DNA of 32,885 nucleotides from Synergistota bacterium (lineage in GTDB: Bacteria > Synergistota > Synergistia > Synergistales > Synergistaceae). Made by a program: the position numbers and the translations under genes. The DNA is taken from the NCBI GenBank assembly GCA_023450745.1, contig JAEXGR010000068.1, positions 1-32,885 on the forward strand. The letters are read 5' to 3'. The notes beneath the pieces are model-generated. The model saw only the letters and a list, made by a program, of their open reading frames with translations. It was not told where the DNA came from and ran no database searches. Positions 23,257-31,758 of this stretch are shown piece after piece (positions within the stretch are counted from its first letter, which is position 1; every line of letters begins with the position of its first letter).

Positions 23257-25271
23257 TGCATCGCCTCCTCGCCCTTGGCAAGCATCGTTTCCGCGTCGAT
23301 GATGAGGCTTATGCTGCCGTCGCCCAGGATCGTACAGCCCGATATGCCAATCCGCTCGACGTCGAAATAACGCAGGAAGGGCGGCATCGGCTTGATGACG
23401 ACCTTCTGCTGTCCCATCAGTTTGTCGGCGTATATCCCCACGGCGCTCCGTTCGCCCTCGATGACGGCGATTATGCCGCGCTCAAATTCTTTGGCGCTTT
23501 TTCCCAGGCCAAAGATATCGTCTAGGCGCAGCAGCGGTATCGTATATCCCTGAAAGAGCAGTTTTTGTTTCCCATCCGGCAGGTCGAGAAGGTTTTTCCT
23601 CTCCGGCACCACGATCTTGTAAACGTCCGGGACGGGCAGCATGTAGAGTTCGCCGCTCGCTTCCAGCTTGATGCAGTCCATGATGGCCAGCGTCTGCGGA
23701 ATGCTGATGACGAAGCTGCTCCCGCGCCCCTCCTCCGTCTCCAAAGAGACGGTGCCGCGCATTTTTTTCACGGCGGTGTTGAGCGCGTCGAGCCCCACGC
23801 CGCGGCCGGAATATTCGTCGACCGAGGCGCTGGTCGTCACCCCGGAGGTCGTCAGCAGCTGGAGGATCTCGCTGTTTGTATAGCAGGCGTTTTCCCTTAC
23901 CGCCATGCCCTTTCTCCGCGCGGCCTCAAGCACCTGCGGCAGACAGACGCCCCGCCCGTCGTCGGAGACGGTTATCGTGATGCCGCTGCCGGTGCTGCGC
24001 GCAGTCATCGTTATCTTTCCCACCGCCGGCTTTCCCATCGCCAGGCGCTCCTCTTCGCATTCAATGCCGTGGGTCAGCGCGTTGCGCACCACGTGCGAAA
24101 GCACGTCGCTGAGCACGTCGATAATGCGTTTGTCCGCCACGATGTCCGCGCCCTCCGCCTCAAATTCGACCTCTTTGCCCAGTTTGCGCGCGGCGTCCCG
24201 GGCCACGCGGTGCATTTTCTGGAAGAGGTCGGAAATAGAGGTCATGCGGATAGACATGATCACGGAACGCATGGCGTCGGTCAGCTTTTTCAGCCTGGCG
24301 AGCGCGGCGGCCGCCGGTTCCGAGACACCGTCGCCGGACATCAGCGCGCTCTCCGCGATCGATTCCGCGATTACCAGCTCGCCGGTGATGTCCTGCAGTT
24401 TATCCAGCTTAGAAAGATAGACGTTGACCATCTTGTCGGCCGCCGCCTCCTTCCCCTGGCTCCGGCCGTTTTGGCGCGAGGCGTCTTTTCCGGCGCTCGC
24501 CGCGGGTTCCGGCCTCAAATCGCCGGCGCGGCCCGCCGCCGGTTTCTCAACGGGACATTCCTCAGCTCTTTGGACATACAGTTCTCCGCGCGCCGCGCCC
24601 AGCATCTCCGCCAGACGCCCGCGCGGGAAGGTGATGCGGAAGCCGTTTTTCAGCACCTCGCCTGCGAGTCCGGCGTCGTTTTCAAGGTTTGCCGGCGTAT
24701 AGCTCAGCTCTTTGCATATACGGCGCAGCTGGCTGCATATTATGTAGGCGCGGATATTGGCCATCGCGCAGTCCGGTTCCAGGAAGATAAGCGCGGAAGC
24801 GAGCCCCTCCGTATCGGCGGCGTCGGCGCAAACCGGCTCTGAAGGCTCCGCGCCGGCGGGGCTGTGTTTCATTTTGTCGAGGATCACGTCAATTTGTATC
24901 GTCAGGCTCTCAAATATCTCCGAACCTTCGGCCTCCTCCCGCGGGCGCTTGAGTTCGCCGCGCATCGCCTCCAGCGCGCTAAAGAGGAGGTCGAAGATCT
25001 CCTCTTTAAAAGAGCCGCCGCCCGCCGCGCGCAGCGCGGAAAAGAGGTCCTCCAGCTTGTGCGCGAAGGCCGAGAGGATATCGTAGCCCATCATCGCCGA
25101 AGTGCTTTTGATGGTGTGCATGACGCGAAAAATGTCGCTGATGTTTTCTTCGGAGAATTCTTTCTCCCTCTCATGAGCCAACAGAATGCCGTCGACTTCG
25201 TTCAGGTACTTTCCCGTTTCAAAGATGAAGAGGTCCAGAAATTCTTTATTAAAATCGCTGCAATCTGACAT
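23253..25271 (-). CDS. cheA: Chemotaxis histidine kinase CheA
   Basis: The 672-residue CheA has all five domains. P1 HPt has phosphorylated H52 in VMHTIKSTSAMMG. A P2-like CheY/CheB docking segment spans about 155-235. After a low-complexity linker comes the P3 dimerisation helix pair (about 285-350, LDKLQDITGELVIAES). P4 ATPase has the N box HVVRNALTHGIE (393-404), DDGRG (437-441), GRGVGL (489-494) and GRGSSF (515-520). P5, a CheW-like domain, runs from about 530 to 665. It phosphorylates the CheY proteins of this cluster. AAAGG lies 8 bases before the ATG, and the gene follows the receptor gene by 35 bases. Confidence 0.97.
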   Translation of the reverse strand: MSDCSDFNKEFLDLFIFETGKYLNEVDGILLAHEREKEFSEENISDIFRVMHTIKSTSAMMGYDILSAFAHKLEDLFSALRAAGGGSFKEEIFDLLFSALEAMRGELKRPREEAEGSEIFESLTIQIDVILDKMKHSPAGAEPSEPVCADAADTEGLASALIFLEPDCAMANIRAYIICSQLRRICKELSYTPANLENDAGLAGEVLKNGFRITFPRGRLAEMLGAARGELYVQRAEECPVEKPAAGRAGDLRPEPAASAGKDASRQNGRSQGKEAAADKMVNVYLSKLDKLQDITGELVIAESIAESALMSGDGVSEPAAAALARLKKLTDAMRSVIMSIRMTSISDLFQKMHRVARDAARKLGKEVEFEAEGADIVADKRIIDVLSDVLSHVVRNALTHGIECEEERLAMGKPAVGKITMTARSTGSGITITVSDDGRGVCLPQVLEAARRKGMAVRENACYTNSEILQLLTTSGVTTSASVDEYSGRGVGLDALNTAVKKMRGTVSLETEEGRGSSFVISIPQTLAIMDCIKLEASGELYMLPVPDVYKIVVPERKNLLDLPDGKQKLLFQGYTIPLLRLDDIFGLGKSAKEFERGIIAVIEGERSAVGIYADKLMGQQKVVIKPMPPFLRYFDVERIGISGCTILGDGSISLIIDAETMLAKGEEAMQ

Positions 25272-25306
25272 CGGCTCAACCTTTTTCCGCCGTTCCCCGG
25301 CGGCTC

Positions 25307-27049
25307 CTAGCTAAATTTTTTGACAAGGTCCATCATCGCGGCGGCCTGCGCGGAGATCTCTTCCGAGGCGGCCGCCGTCTCCTCCGAGCTCGCCGAGTTT
25401 GCCTGAACGATGGCGGAAAGCTGTTCGAGGCTGACGAGCGCCTGTCTGACCGCCACGGAATCAGATTCCATCGCCTCGGTGATCTTGATCACGCGGTGCT
25501 TGACGTTTTCGGCGCGGTCGACGACCGCGCCGAGCTGTTCTTCCGTTGAAGAGGCCGTTTCCACGCCCTCTTTGATGGCGGCGATCGTCTCCTCAATCAG
25601 CTGCGCGGTGGCCTGCGCCGACTTCGCGCTCTGCGCGGCCAGCGCCCGCACTTCGTCGGCGACGACGGAGAAGCTGGCGCCGTTCTGCTCAGCACGCGCG
25701 GCTTCTACGGAGGCGTTGAGCGCGAGGATGTTCGTCTGAAAGGCGATGTTGTCGATCGTCTTGACGATCTTGTAAATATCGGAGGAATATTTATTAAGCT
25801 TATCCATCGTCCTGGCAAGCTTTGAGAGCGACTGATTGCCGGTGTTGATGGCCTCCGTCATCTCCACGGCGGCCTTTTTCACGCCTTCCGCGTTTTCCGC
25901 CGTCTCGCTGATCCTGGAACTGACCTCGTTGACGTTGGCCGTGAGTTCCTGAATCGTGCCGGCCTGCTCCGTCGCGCCCTCGGAGAGCGTCTGCGAACTC
26001 ATCGCGATCTGCTCCGAGCCGTTCGAGACCTCAAAAGCGGCGTTGTTGATCTCGGCGAAGCTGGCCTTATACGAAGAGAGTATCTGCTTGAGGGATTCGC
26101 GTATCTTCACAAAATCGCCGATAAAATCCTCGCTGACCGTCTGCGAGAGGTTGCCCCGCGAGAGTTCGTAGAGTACCGTTTCCACCTCTTTGATATACCG
26201 GCTGAACATGGCCTGCATTTTATTCGCCGCGGCGACCAGCTGGCCGATCTCCGAGGCGTCTTCTGCGAGGGTTATTTTCGTATGGAGGTCGCCGTCAGTG
26301 ATTCTGCCGAAATGCTCTTCCAGCAGCTGCATGGGCCGGATCATCCTCTTTCGCACCACCAAATGGACGAAGAGCACCATTATCAGGAGCAGGCAGAGAA
26401 TGGCGATCTGAAAGATGATGGATTGTCTCATGGTCCGCTGCGTATTCTCCGCGTTGTCCAAAACCCGTGATAAAAGGGATTCCTGAAGGCTGTCGAAGGT
26501 CGCAAACAGGGACTCCTGGTCTGCCTGAAATGATTCGGCCCCGAGGATCGACGCCGCGGCTCTGGTAAGCTCGTCGTAGGCCTCTTTGTTCGCGATATCT
26601 CCCTGGATGAGCGACGCGCTGGACAGGTCCAGTCCATTTTTTATATCGACCTCCAGCGCGTCTTTCTGCACCTGAGCCGTAGACTCAATAAGGCGCAGCA
26701 CCTCCGCCAGCATCCGTTCCTCGTCCGCGGTCAGCTCTACGGTGCGAAGCTCCCGCGCGATATCGTTCCGGCCGCCCTTTTGGTTCGTGGCGAGCCACTT
26801 GGCGCGGAACGCCGGGTTGAGCGTGACGGCGAACATCTGCGCGTAGCTGCGCTGCTCGTAATACAGATTAAGAAAATCCTTGACGGTGCTGCGAAGCTTC
26901 GTAAGGTTGCTCACGCAGGTCGTCATCTCCTTGTAATTATGAAGACAGTTGACGGCGCCCGCAATGCCCAATACCACAAATACAAAGGTTACGACGGTAC
27001 AGAGCGCCATGATCGTTGAAGCTTTAAACTTGCCCTTGCCGTGTTTCAT
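25307..27049 (-). CDS. Methyl-accepting chemotaxis receptor
   Basis: The 580-residue receptor has TM1 (12-34), a helical periplasmic sensor of about 175 residues resembling four-helix-bundle types, TM2 (211-232) and HAMP (233 to about 290). A long signalling coiled coil follows, with the tip at about 445-472 (NASVEAARAEQNGASFSVVADEVRALA). The tip normally reads EAARAGEQGRGFAVV, so several tip residues differ. The protein ends at VKKFS, without the NWxxF-type tether that binds CheR/CheB in enteric receptors. It is the only receptor in the cluster and so the likely dedicated input to this CheA. GGAGG is 7 bases before the ATG. Confidence 0.95.
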   Translation of the reverse strand: MKHGKGKFKASTIMALCTVVTFVFVVLGIAGAVNCLHNYKEMTTCVSNLTKLRSTVKDFLNLYYEQRSYAQMFAVTLNPAFRAKWLATNQKGGRNDIARELRTVELTADEERMLAEVLRLIESTAQVQKDALEVDIKNGLDLSSASLIQGDIANKEAYDELTRAAASILGAESFQADQESLFATFDSLQESLLSRVLDNAENTQRTMRQSIIFQIAILCLLLIMVLFVHLVVRKRMIRPMQLLEEHFGRITDGDLHTKITLAEDASEIGQLVAAANKMQAMFSRYIKEVETVLYELSRGNLSQTVSEDFIGDFVKIRESLKQILSSYKASFAEINNAAFEVSNGSEQIAMSSQTLSEGATEQAGTIQELTANVNEVSSRISETAENAEGVKKAAVEMTEAINTGNQSLSKLARTMDKLNKYSSDIYKIVKTIDNIAFQTNILALNASVEAARAEQNGASFSVVADEVRALAAQSAKSAQATAQLIEETIAAIKEGVETASSTEEQLGAVVDRAENVKHRVIKITEAMESDSVAVRQALVSLEQLSAIVQANSASSEETAAASEEISAQAAAMMDLVKKFS

Positions 27050-27091
27050 AAATAGTCCTCCCTGCCGCAGAAGCGGAAATATTGATAAATC

Positions 27092-27532
27092 CTAAATAAA
27101 AAAATACTTTTTATCCGGTATGAGGATATTTTGTCCTGCACCGCGGCAGAGGCGGAACCCCTGAACGATCTCCCGTCCCATTTCCGCTTCCGCAATCTCC
27201 ACGATCCCGCCCGGTTCGTCAACCAGACAGGCCCCCGACAATCCGCCGTCCGCTACAATCAGCAGGCAGGATTTTTCCGTGATCACGGCAGGCTTTCTGA
27301 GCAGCCTCATCGACATATCCGCCACCACGTATGTGCTGCCCTTATGCTCCGCCGCACCCGCGATCTCGCCCGTAGCGTCGGGAAGGACCGAGAGTTCGTC
27401 AAGCGCCGTGATCTCCGCGATCATCCCCAGCGGCACGCCGTACAGCTGCCCCCCGCATTTAAAGGTCAGAAAGGCGCTGCCTTTGATTTTCGGACTCTCC
27501 GCTGCCCTCTTGTCTTTGCTGAAATATCCCAC
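27092..27532 (-). CDS. CheW-like coupling protein (proximal, divergent copy)
   Basis: The 146-residue product has one CheW domain: AFLTFKCGGQLYGVPLGMIAEITAL, an abbreviated GEIAGAAEHKGSTYVVADM segment where CheW normally has RG-x-x-NLRG-x-x-PVI, and a closing NILIPDKKYFFI. The missing LRG motif suggests altered contact with CheA or the receptor. The start is a GTG, chosen because a near-perfect GGAGGTGA lies just before it. It sits 18 bases after cheD and 42 before the receptor gene. It could be an adaptor tuned to that receptor (inference). Confidence 0.82.
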   Translation of the reverse strand: MGYFSKDKRAAESPKIKGSAFLTFKCGGQLYGVPLGMIAEITALDELSVLPDATGEIAGAAEHKGSTYVVADMSMRLLRKPAVITEKSCLLIVADGGLSGACLVDEPGGIVEIAEAEMGREIVQGFRLCRGAGQNILIPDKKYFFI

Positions 27533-27550
27533 GGCGTCACCTCCGGTAAT

Positions 27551-28051
27551 TTACAGCACCTTGATGCCATATTTAACGCTTTTGACGACAAGCCCGCCGT
27601 CCTCCGCGCTGAAACGCACGGAACGCCCGTATTTATCGCCGGTATCCTCGGCCATGATCGGGATGGCGAGCTTTCTCAGCTCCTGCTTCACCATGACGAC
27701 ATTCCTTTCGCCGATCGCGGCAAGAGAGCCCGCCACCTCCGCGCCGCGCGGCGCGAAGTTGAAAAGGCAGGCGCCGCCGGCGATTTTGGCGCGCATCTTT
27801 CGCCGCTCCGCTCCCAGCGCCGTTAAATCCCGCACCAGATTCGCGACCCCGCAGTCCGCGAACTTGTCGGGGTTGGAATTTTTCAGCGAGAGGCTGGCGC
27901 TCGGGAGCAGTATATGCACGACCCCGCCCACGTGGCGCAGCGCGTCATACAGACATACCGCGACGCACGAGCCAAGCGCGCTGCAGATAAAGACCGCCGG
28001 AGCCAGAGCCGCCCTTCGCTGCGCGATATTCACATATATCCGCTGTTCCAT
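27551..28051 (-). CDS. cheD: Chemoreceptor glutamine deamidase CheD
   Basis: The protein of about 166 residues has the CheD core ALGSCVAVCLYD with catalytic C29, and GGVVHILLPS with H46. NPDKFADCGV and KIAGGA follow. The position matching Thr21 of Thermotoga CheD is C23 here, with a serine beside it. CheD deamidates receptor glutamines and binds CheC, which it activates as a CheY phosphatase; the cheC gene directly upstream fits this pair. The ATG at 28051 shares its A with the cheC stop (TGATG), and a TTG codon just before it is less likely. Confidence 0.93.
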   Translation of the reverse strand: MEQRIYVNIAQRRAALAPAVFICSALGSCVAVCLYDALRHVGGVVHILLPSASLSLKNSNPDKFADCGVANLVRDLTALGAERRKMRAKIAGGACLFNFAPRGAEVAGSLAAIGERNVVMVKQELRKLAIPIMAEDTGDKYGRSVRFSAEDGGLVVKSVKYGIKVL

Positions 28052-28683
28052 CAATCAATCCCGATATTGGCCATCAGTTTCACCAGAGACTGATGGTCGG
28101 GAAGGAGGATTATATTCCCGCTGAAATCTTCATCATTTATGCGAAAAGCGCTCCGCACATAAATCATCCGGGACTCCTCCAGGGCAAAATGCGGCGCCGG
28201 CAGGCTCAGCAGCGCTCCCAGCATATCCACAGCCATCGCCGGCACCGAACTTGACATAGAAAGCCCCGTCAGCTCGCAGATCGCGGTGACATAGGAGTTG
28301 GCGATGATGTTGCCCACTTCGAGCAGCGCCGACCGCTGCATGGAATCAAGCTCAAGCGTCTTCCCGTCCGTCCCGCCGACGCCAAGCGAGACAAGAATGG
28401 CGTTTACCAGCGGCCAGTCGGCGACGAACATAAAAAAACCGCAAAGATCGCCCGACAGCTCGAGCACCACTCCGGCCCGCACCTCCTCGGCCCCCTCGAT
28501 CTTTGCGGGAAGCTCCGTATAATCCAGAAACTCCGCCTCGGGAGCGGACACCGCAAAGCCCTTCCCCGTCATTCGCGAAAGCGCCGTCAGCACGTGGCCG
28601 GAGCCGATATTGCCGATCTCCCGCAGCGCGTCGTGGCGGGAGTCGCCCGCGGAAAGATCCCGCAGCCCGCGCTCCCTATCCAT
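28051..28683 (-). CDS. cheC: CheY-P phosphatase CheC
   Basis: The 210-residue protein has the two CheC active-site repeats: ALREIGNIGSGHVLTAL (about 19-35) and ALLEVGNIIANSYVTAI, each with the E-x2-N pair that positions water on the aspartyl phosphate. It has the length of the CheC group, longer than the CheX type. No cheZ is seen, so CheC with CheD probably terminates the CheY signal. It overlaps the cheY stop by 8 bases, indicating coupled translation. Confidence 0.93.
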   Translation of the reverse strand: MDRERGLRDLSAGDSRHDALREIGNIGSGHVLTALSRMTGKGFAVSAPEAEFLDYTELPAKIEGAEEVRAGVVLELSGDLCGFFMFVADWPLVNAILVSLGVGGTDGKTLELDSMQRSALLEVGNIIANSYVTAICELTGLSMSSSVPAMAVDMLGALLSLPAPHFALEESRMIYVRSAFRINDEDFSGNIILLPDHQSLVKLMANIGID

Positions 28684-29050
28684 CTTTGCCCTCTTTCAGG
28701 TAACGGTCGACCACGCGCAGCATATTCGCCGGCATGAACGGCTTCACGATATAATCCTTCGCGCCGAGGTCGACGGCCCTGACGATCTGCGGCTCCTGCC
28801 CGATCGCGGAACACATGACCACAAGGGCCCGCGGGTCATATCCCATGATCTGCTTCAGAGTTTCGATACCGTCCTGACGCGGCATGGTGATGTCAAGGAT
28901 AGTGAGGTCCGGCAGATACTCCTTGTAACGCTCGAAGGCGGTATCCCCGTCCTCCGCTTCACAAAAATCGCCGTATCCGCCCTTTTCAAGAATTCCCCTG
29001 ATGACGCTGCGCATAAAAGCGGCGTCGTCTACGATCAGGATTTTGTTCAT
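28676..29050 (-). CDS. cheY: Chemotaxis response regulator CheY
   Basis: This stand-alone receiver domain of about 124 residues has the acidic pair D8/D9, phosphorylation site D53, S81 in the switch position and K103 (IVKPF). It begins MNKILIVDDAAFMRS, the CheY pattern of Gram-positive and deep-branching bacteria. The ATG at 29050 has AGGTGG 8 bases upstream; a GTG at 29062 lies on that site. CheA would phosphorylate it and CheC dephosphorylate it. Confidence 0.95.
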   Translation of the reverse strand: MNKILIVDDAAFMRSVIRGILEKGGYGDFCEAEDGDTAFERYKEYLPDLTILDITMPRQDGIETLKQIMGYDPRALVVMCSAIGQEPQIVRAVDLGAKDYIVKPFMPANMLRVVDRYLKEGKDG

Positions 29051-29093
29051 TCGCTCATCCACCTCTGCCTAAAATAAAGTGCCGGAACCATCG

Positions 29094-30599
29094 TCATATC
29101 CGTTGAGCGGCTGCGCTGAGCATACCGATCACATAACTTTCACGGCCAAGAGGGTCCTTATATATATGCGCCTCTTCGTGAACTGTTTTATAGGCGCCGT
29201 TCGGCGTGCGCCATCTGAAATCTATGCCGCCGTTTTCAACGCCGCTTTCCATAAGCATGACCTGTTTTCTAAACTTATAGGAGTCCTCTTCATGCACGTT
29301 TGCCGCGGCAAAACCCATCAGGTCGCTGAAAGAGGTGGTGAGACAAGGGGGGAAACCACTGATATTATGATTGCTGCAATAAATGCGTTTGCTTCTCAGA
29401 TCGGCGATAAAAAACAGCTCCTCGCAGCTTGCGAGCGCCTCAACAAAACGTCCGCCGCCGGCTTTTTGTTCCGGCGGCGCGGCCCCAGGCGCGGTGCCGT
29501 CAGCGCCAATGCGGTCCGGCGCCCGGCGCGCGGTCTCTTTGGCGCCCTCGTCGCGATACTCGCCGCCCAGCTGTTTGAACGCGCAGGCGGCCTTCACCAG
29601 GCAGTCGAACATCTCTTGCGAAAAAGCGCCGCATTCTCCGTTCAGAATCATCTCAATCGCCTTTTCATGCGAATAGGCGGGCTTATAGACGCGTTTAGTG
29701 GTGAGCGCGTCATAAACGTCGACGATACCGGTCACCTGAGCGCAGAGCGGAATATCGTCGCCGGAAATGCCGTTCGGATATCCCCGGCCATCCCAGCGCT
29801 CGTGGTGATTCAGCGCGATCTCATAGGCGTAATTGAGATATTCCTCCTGCTGCTCGTCGCCGAGCTGCTTGACGATCGCGCCGCCCTTTTCGGCGTGGCT
29901 TTTCATAATTTCAAACTCTTCCTTCGTCAGCCGTCCCGGTTTATTCAAAATGGCGTCAGGGATGACGATCTTCCCCACGTCATGCAGCGCCGCCGCGCTC
30001 GAAATGGTTTCGATAGCGGCGGCGTCGAGCCCGCAGGCGGGATTGGCGGCGGCGACCTCCCGCAGAAGTATCTTGGTATAAAGCCTCGTCCTCGTAATAT
30101 GCTGCCCGGATTCAAGGCTGCGGCTCTCTATTATCGTTGAAAGCGCGTCCACGATATTTACAAAACTGCGCTGGAGCTTATAGGCTAAATCCCGGGCAAG
30201 CTCCTTAAGCTTGTCCCGATGCTGGTGGGCCTGGACGACGTTGCGGACGCGCCGGGCGACCGTGCCCGCGCTGAAAGGTTTGTTGATGATGTCGCAGGCG
30301 CCCATCTCAAGGCAGCGCTCCTCGTTTTGGGGATTGCCGTACGCCGTGATTATGACCACCGGCACGGCGTCTAGAAGCTTCATCTGGGCCATTGACCGCA
30401 GAACGCCGAATCCGTCCAAGTTCGGCATCAGGATGTCGAGCAGAACGACATTCAGTTCATCCTTGTGACGCTCTATATATTCGACGGCTTCAAGACCGTC
30501 GCTCGCTTCGTCTATGTGATATTCAGAAGAAAATATCTTGCGCAGCACGGCTTTATTAAAATCGGAATCGTCGGCGATCAGCATATTATAATCACACAT
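29094..30599 (-). CDS. Response regulator with HD-GYP phosphodiesterase and C-terminal PAS domain
   Basis: The 501-residue protein has a receiver (5-120: D10/D11, D55, T85, K107), a linking helix and an HD-GYP domain (about 145-345). The HD-GYP domain has H167, the HD pair in LHDVGK (205-210), H235, HHERWDGRGYP (265-275) and D297 in YDALT. A variable linker (345-385) leads to a PAS domain (about 385-500). All residues expected of an active metal-dependent c-di-GMP phosphodiesterase are present, and the receiver is intact. It sits between cheB and cheY, so CheA is the likely phosphodonor and the output would be lowering c-di-GMP on chemosensory stimulation (inference). GGAGGG is 5 bases before the ATG. 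Confidence 0.94.
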   Translation of the reverse strand: MCDYNMLIADDSDFNKAVLRKIFSSEYHIDEASDGLEAVEYIERHKDELNVVLLDILMPNLDGFGVLRSMAQMKLLDAVPVVIITAYGNPQNEERCLEMGACDIINKPFSAGTVARRVRNVVQAHQHRDKLKELARDLAYKLQRSFVNIVDALSTIIESRSLESGQHITRTRLYTKILLREVAAANPACGLDAAAIETISSAAALHDVGKIVIPDAILNKPGRLTKEEFEIMKSHAEKGGAIVKQLGDEQQEEYLNYAYEIALNHHERWDGRGYPNGISGDDIPLCAQVTGIVDVYDALTTKRVYKPAYSHEKAIEMILNGECGAFSQEMFDCLVKAACAFKQLGGEYRDEGAKETARRAPDRIGADGTAPGAAPPEQKAGGGRFVEALASCEELFFIADLRSKRIYCSNHNISGFPPCLTTSFSDLMGFAAANVHEEDSYKFRKQVMLMESGVENGGIDFRWRTPNGAYKTVHEEAHIYKDPLGRESYVIGMLSAAAQRI

Positions 30600-30604
30600 G
30601 GCTA

Positions 30605-30622
30605 CCCTCCTGAAACCTCAGG
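30605..30622 (-). promoter_or_regulatory. Small hairpin covering the ribosome site of the HD-GYP gene
   Basis: On the minus strand CCTGA-GGTT-TCAGG forms a 5-bp stem whose 3' arm shares bases with the GGAGGG ribosome site. It could dampen translation of the phosphodiesterase relative to its neighbours. An AT-rich TATAAT-like box lies 60 bases upstream near 30672, so an internal promoter is possible but unsupported by a -35. Confidence 0.3.
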
Positions 30623-30696
30623 TGTCAACTATCTGCAAAGCTGGTTCTGGAAAAATTGAGTGTCGCTAGTTATTATAATACGGTACCGCAATAAAA

Positions 30697-31758
30697 TCAT
30701 CTTTTATAATACTGCAATTTTTCAACTATATTCACGCCGATCACACTTAAAGGCAGCTGTCTCTCCACCGCGCCGATATTGAACGCGACCTTCGGCATCC
30801 CGTATATGAGGCAACTTCCTTCGTCCTGCCCGATAGTGTACGCGCCTGCCTTGCGCATCTCAAGCAGCCCCTCGGCCCCGTCCTTTCCCATGCCGGTGAG
30901 GATGACGCCAATTGCCGCGCGCCCGACGTTTTCGGCGACGGAGCGAAAAAGCGCGTCCACTGAAGGGCGGTGGCCGGAAATCTTCTCGCCGGAGACGCAG
31001 CGAAGCACAAATTGCGCCCCGCTGCGCTCGACCCTTAAATGCCTGTCGTCGGGCGCCACATATACGATATTCGGCCGCACCGGCGCGCCGTCAAAGGCCA
31101 CGCGCACGGGAACGGCGCTCTTTCTCGCAAGGTGCCCCGCGAAAATCTCGGAAAACCCCTTCGTAATATGCTGGACGATGGCCACGCAGGGCATATTCTC
31201 CTTGAAAGAGACCGCCAGCTTCAGCAAAGCCTCCGTGCCGCCGGCGGAGGCGCCGATGGCGATAATACGCGGCGAGCCGGGCGCCGCCGGCGAAAGCGGT
31301 TTGCCGGCGGCGCAGGCGGTCCGCGGGGATTGATTCTGGGCAAGCAAAGCGTTGCGGATATGATAGAGAAGTTTATTAAAAGACAGACTTTCGTCTTGCT
31401 CATTTTCGGAAAGCGGGCGCGGAGTAACGGAGTAAAACCCCATCTCCGCAGCCTCCCGGCGCGCCAGCTCAAGCGATGTAAACGCGATAACGGGGACGAA
31501 GGCGATCTCCTTTATCTTTGCCAAAATGACCAGATCGTTTTTCACCGGTTCGTAAAGGTCCACCACAATAACGTCCGGATTCAGCCTATCCATCAAGGCC
31601 TTCATCTCAAAACTCCGCGCCTCGTCGAGAAACGCCTCGACGTTCTGATTGGCTTCGACGACCTTGATGTCAAGCTTCCTCTCAAAAAAGGAGAGCAGCT
31701 TGATCATCATCTTCGGAGAACGCTCCAGTATGAAGACCCTTATTTCACCGTTTTTCAT
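30697..31758 (-). CDS. cheB: Chemotaxis protein-glutamate methylesterase CheB with degenerate receiver
   Basis: The 353-residue CheB has an intact methylesterase domain: S171 in GASAGG, H197 in VQHI and D293 in GMGKDGAEG. These have the same spacing as E. coli S164/H190/D286. The N-terminal receiver keeps a possible phospho-site D67 (VIVVDLYEP). However, the usual acidic pair is E12-R13 (FILERSP) and the conserved lysine is R114 (TPRP). Phosphorylation by CheA may thus be lost or altered, making the enzyme constitutively active or controlled by protein contact. AGGTG precedes the ATG, and the first 14 bases overlap the cheR end. Confidence 0.93.
   Translation of the reverse strand: MKNGEIRVFILERSPKMMIKLLSFFERKLDIKVVEANQNVEAFLDEARSFEMKALMDRLNPDVIVVDLYEPVKNDLVILAKIKEIAFVPVIAFTSLELARREAAEMGFYSVTPRPLSENEQDESLSFNKLLYHIRNALLAQNQSPRTACAAGKPLSPAAPGSPRIIAIGASAGGTEALLKLAVSFKENMPCVAIVQHITKGFSEIFAGHLARKSAVPVRVAFDGAPVRPNIVYVAPDDRHLRVERSGAQFVLRCVSGEKISGHRPSVDALFRSVAENVGRAAIGVILTGMGKDGAEGLLEMRKAGAYTIGQDEGSCLIYGMPKVAFNIGAVERQLPLSVIGVNIVEKLQYYKR

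Noticed and set aside
23565..24842. A 425-codon plus-strand frame
   Set aside because: It is antisense to cheA, and its His/Arg/Ala-rich translation matches nothing.
27131..28124. Long plus-strand frames over cheW and cheD
   Set aside because: They are antisense to recognised Che genes, with low-complexity Arg/Ser/Pro translations.
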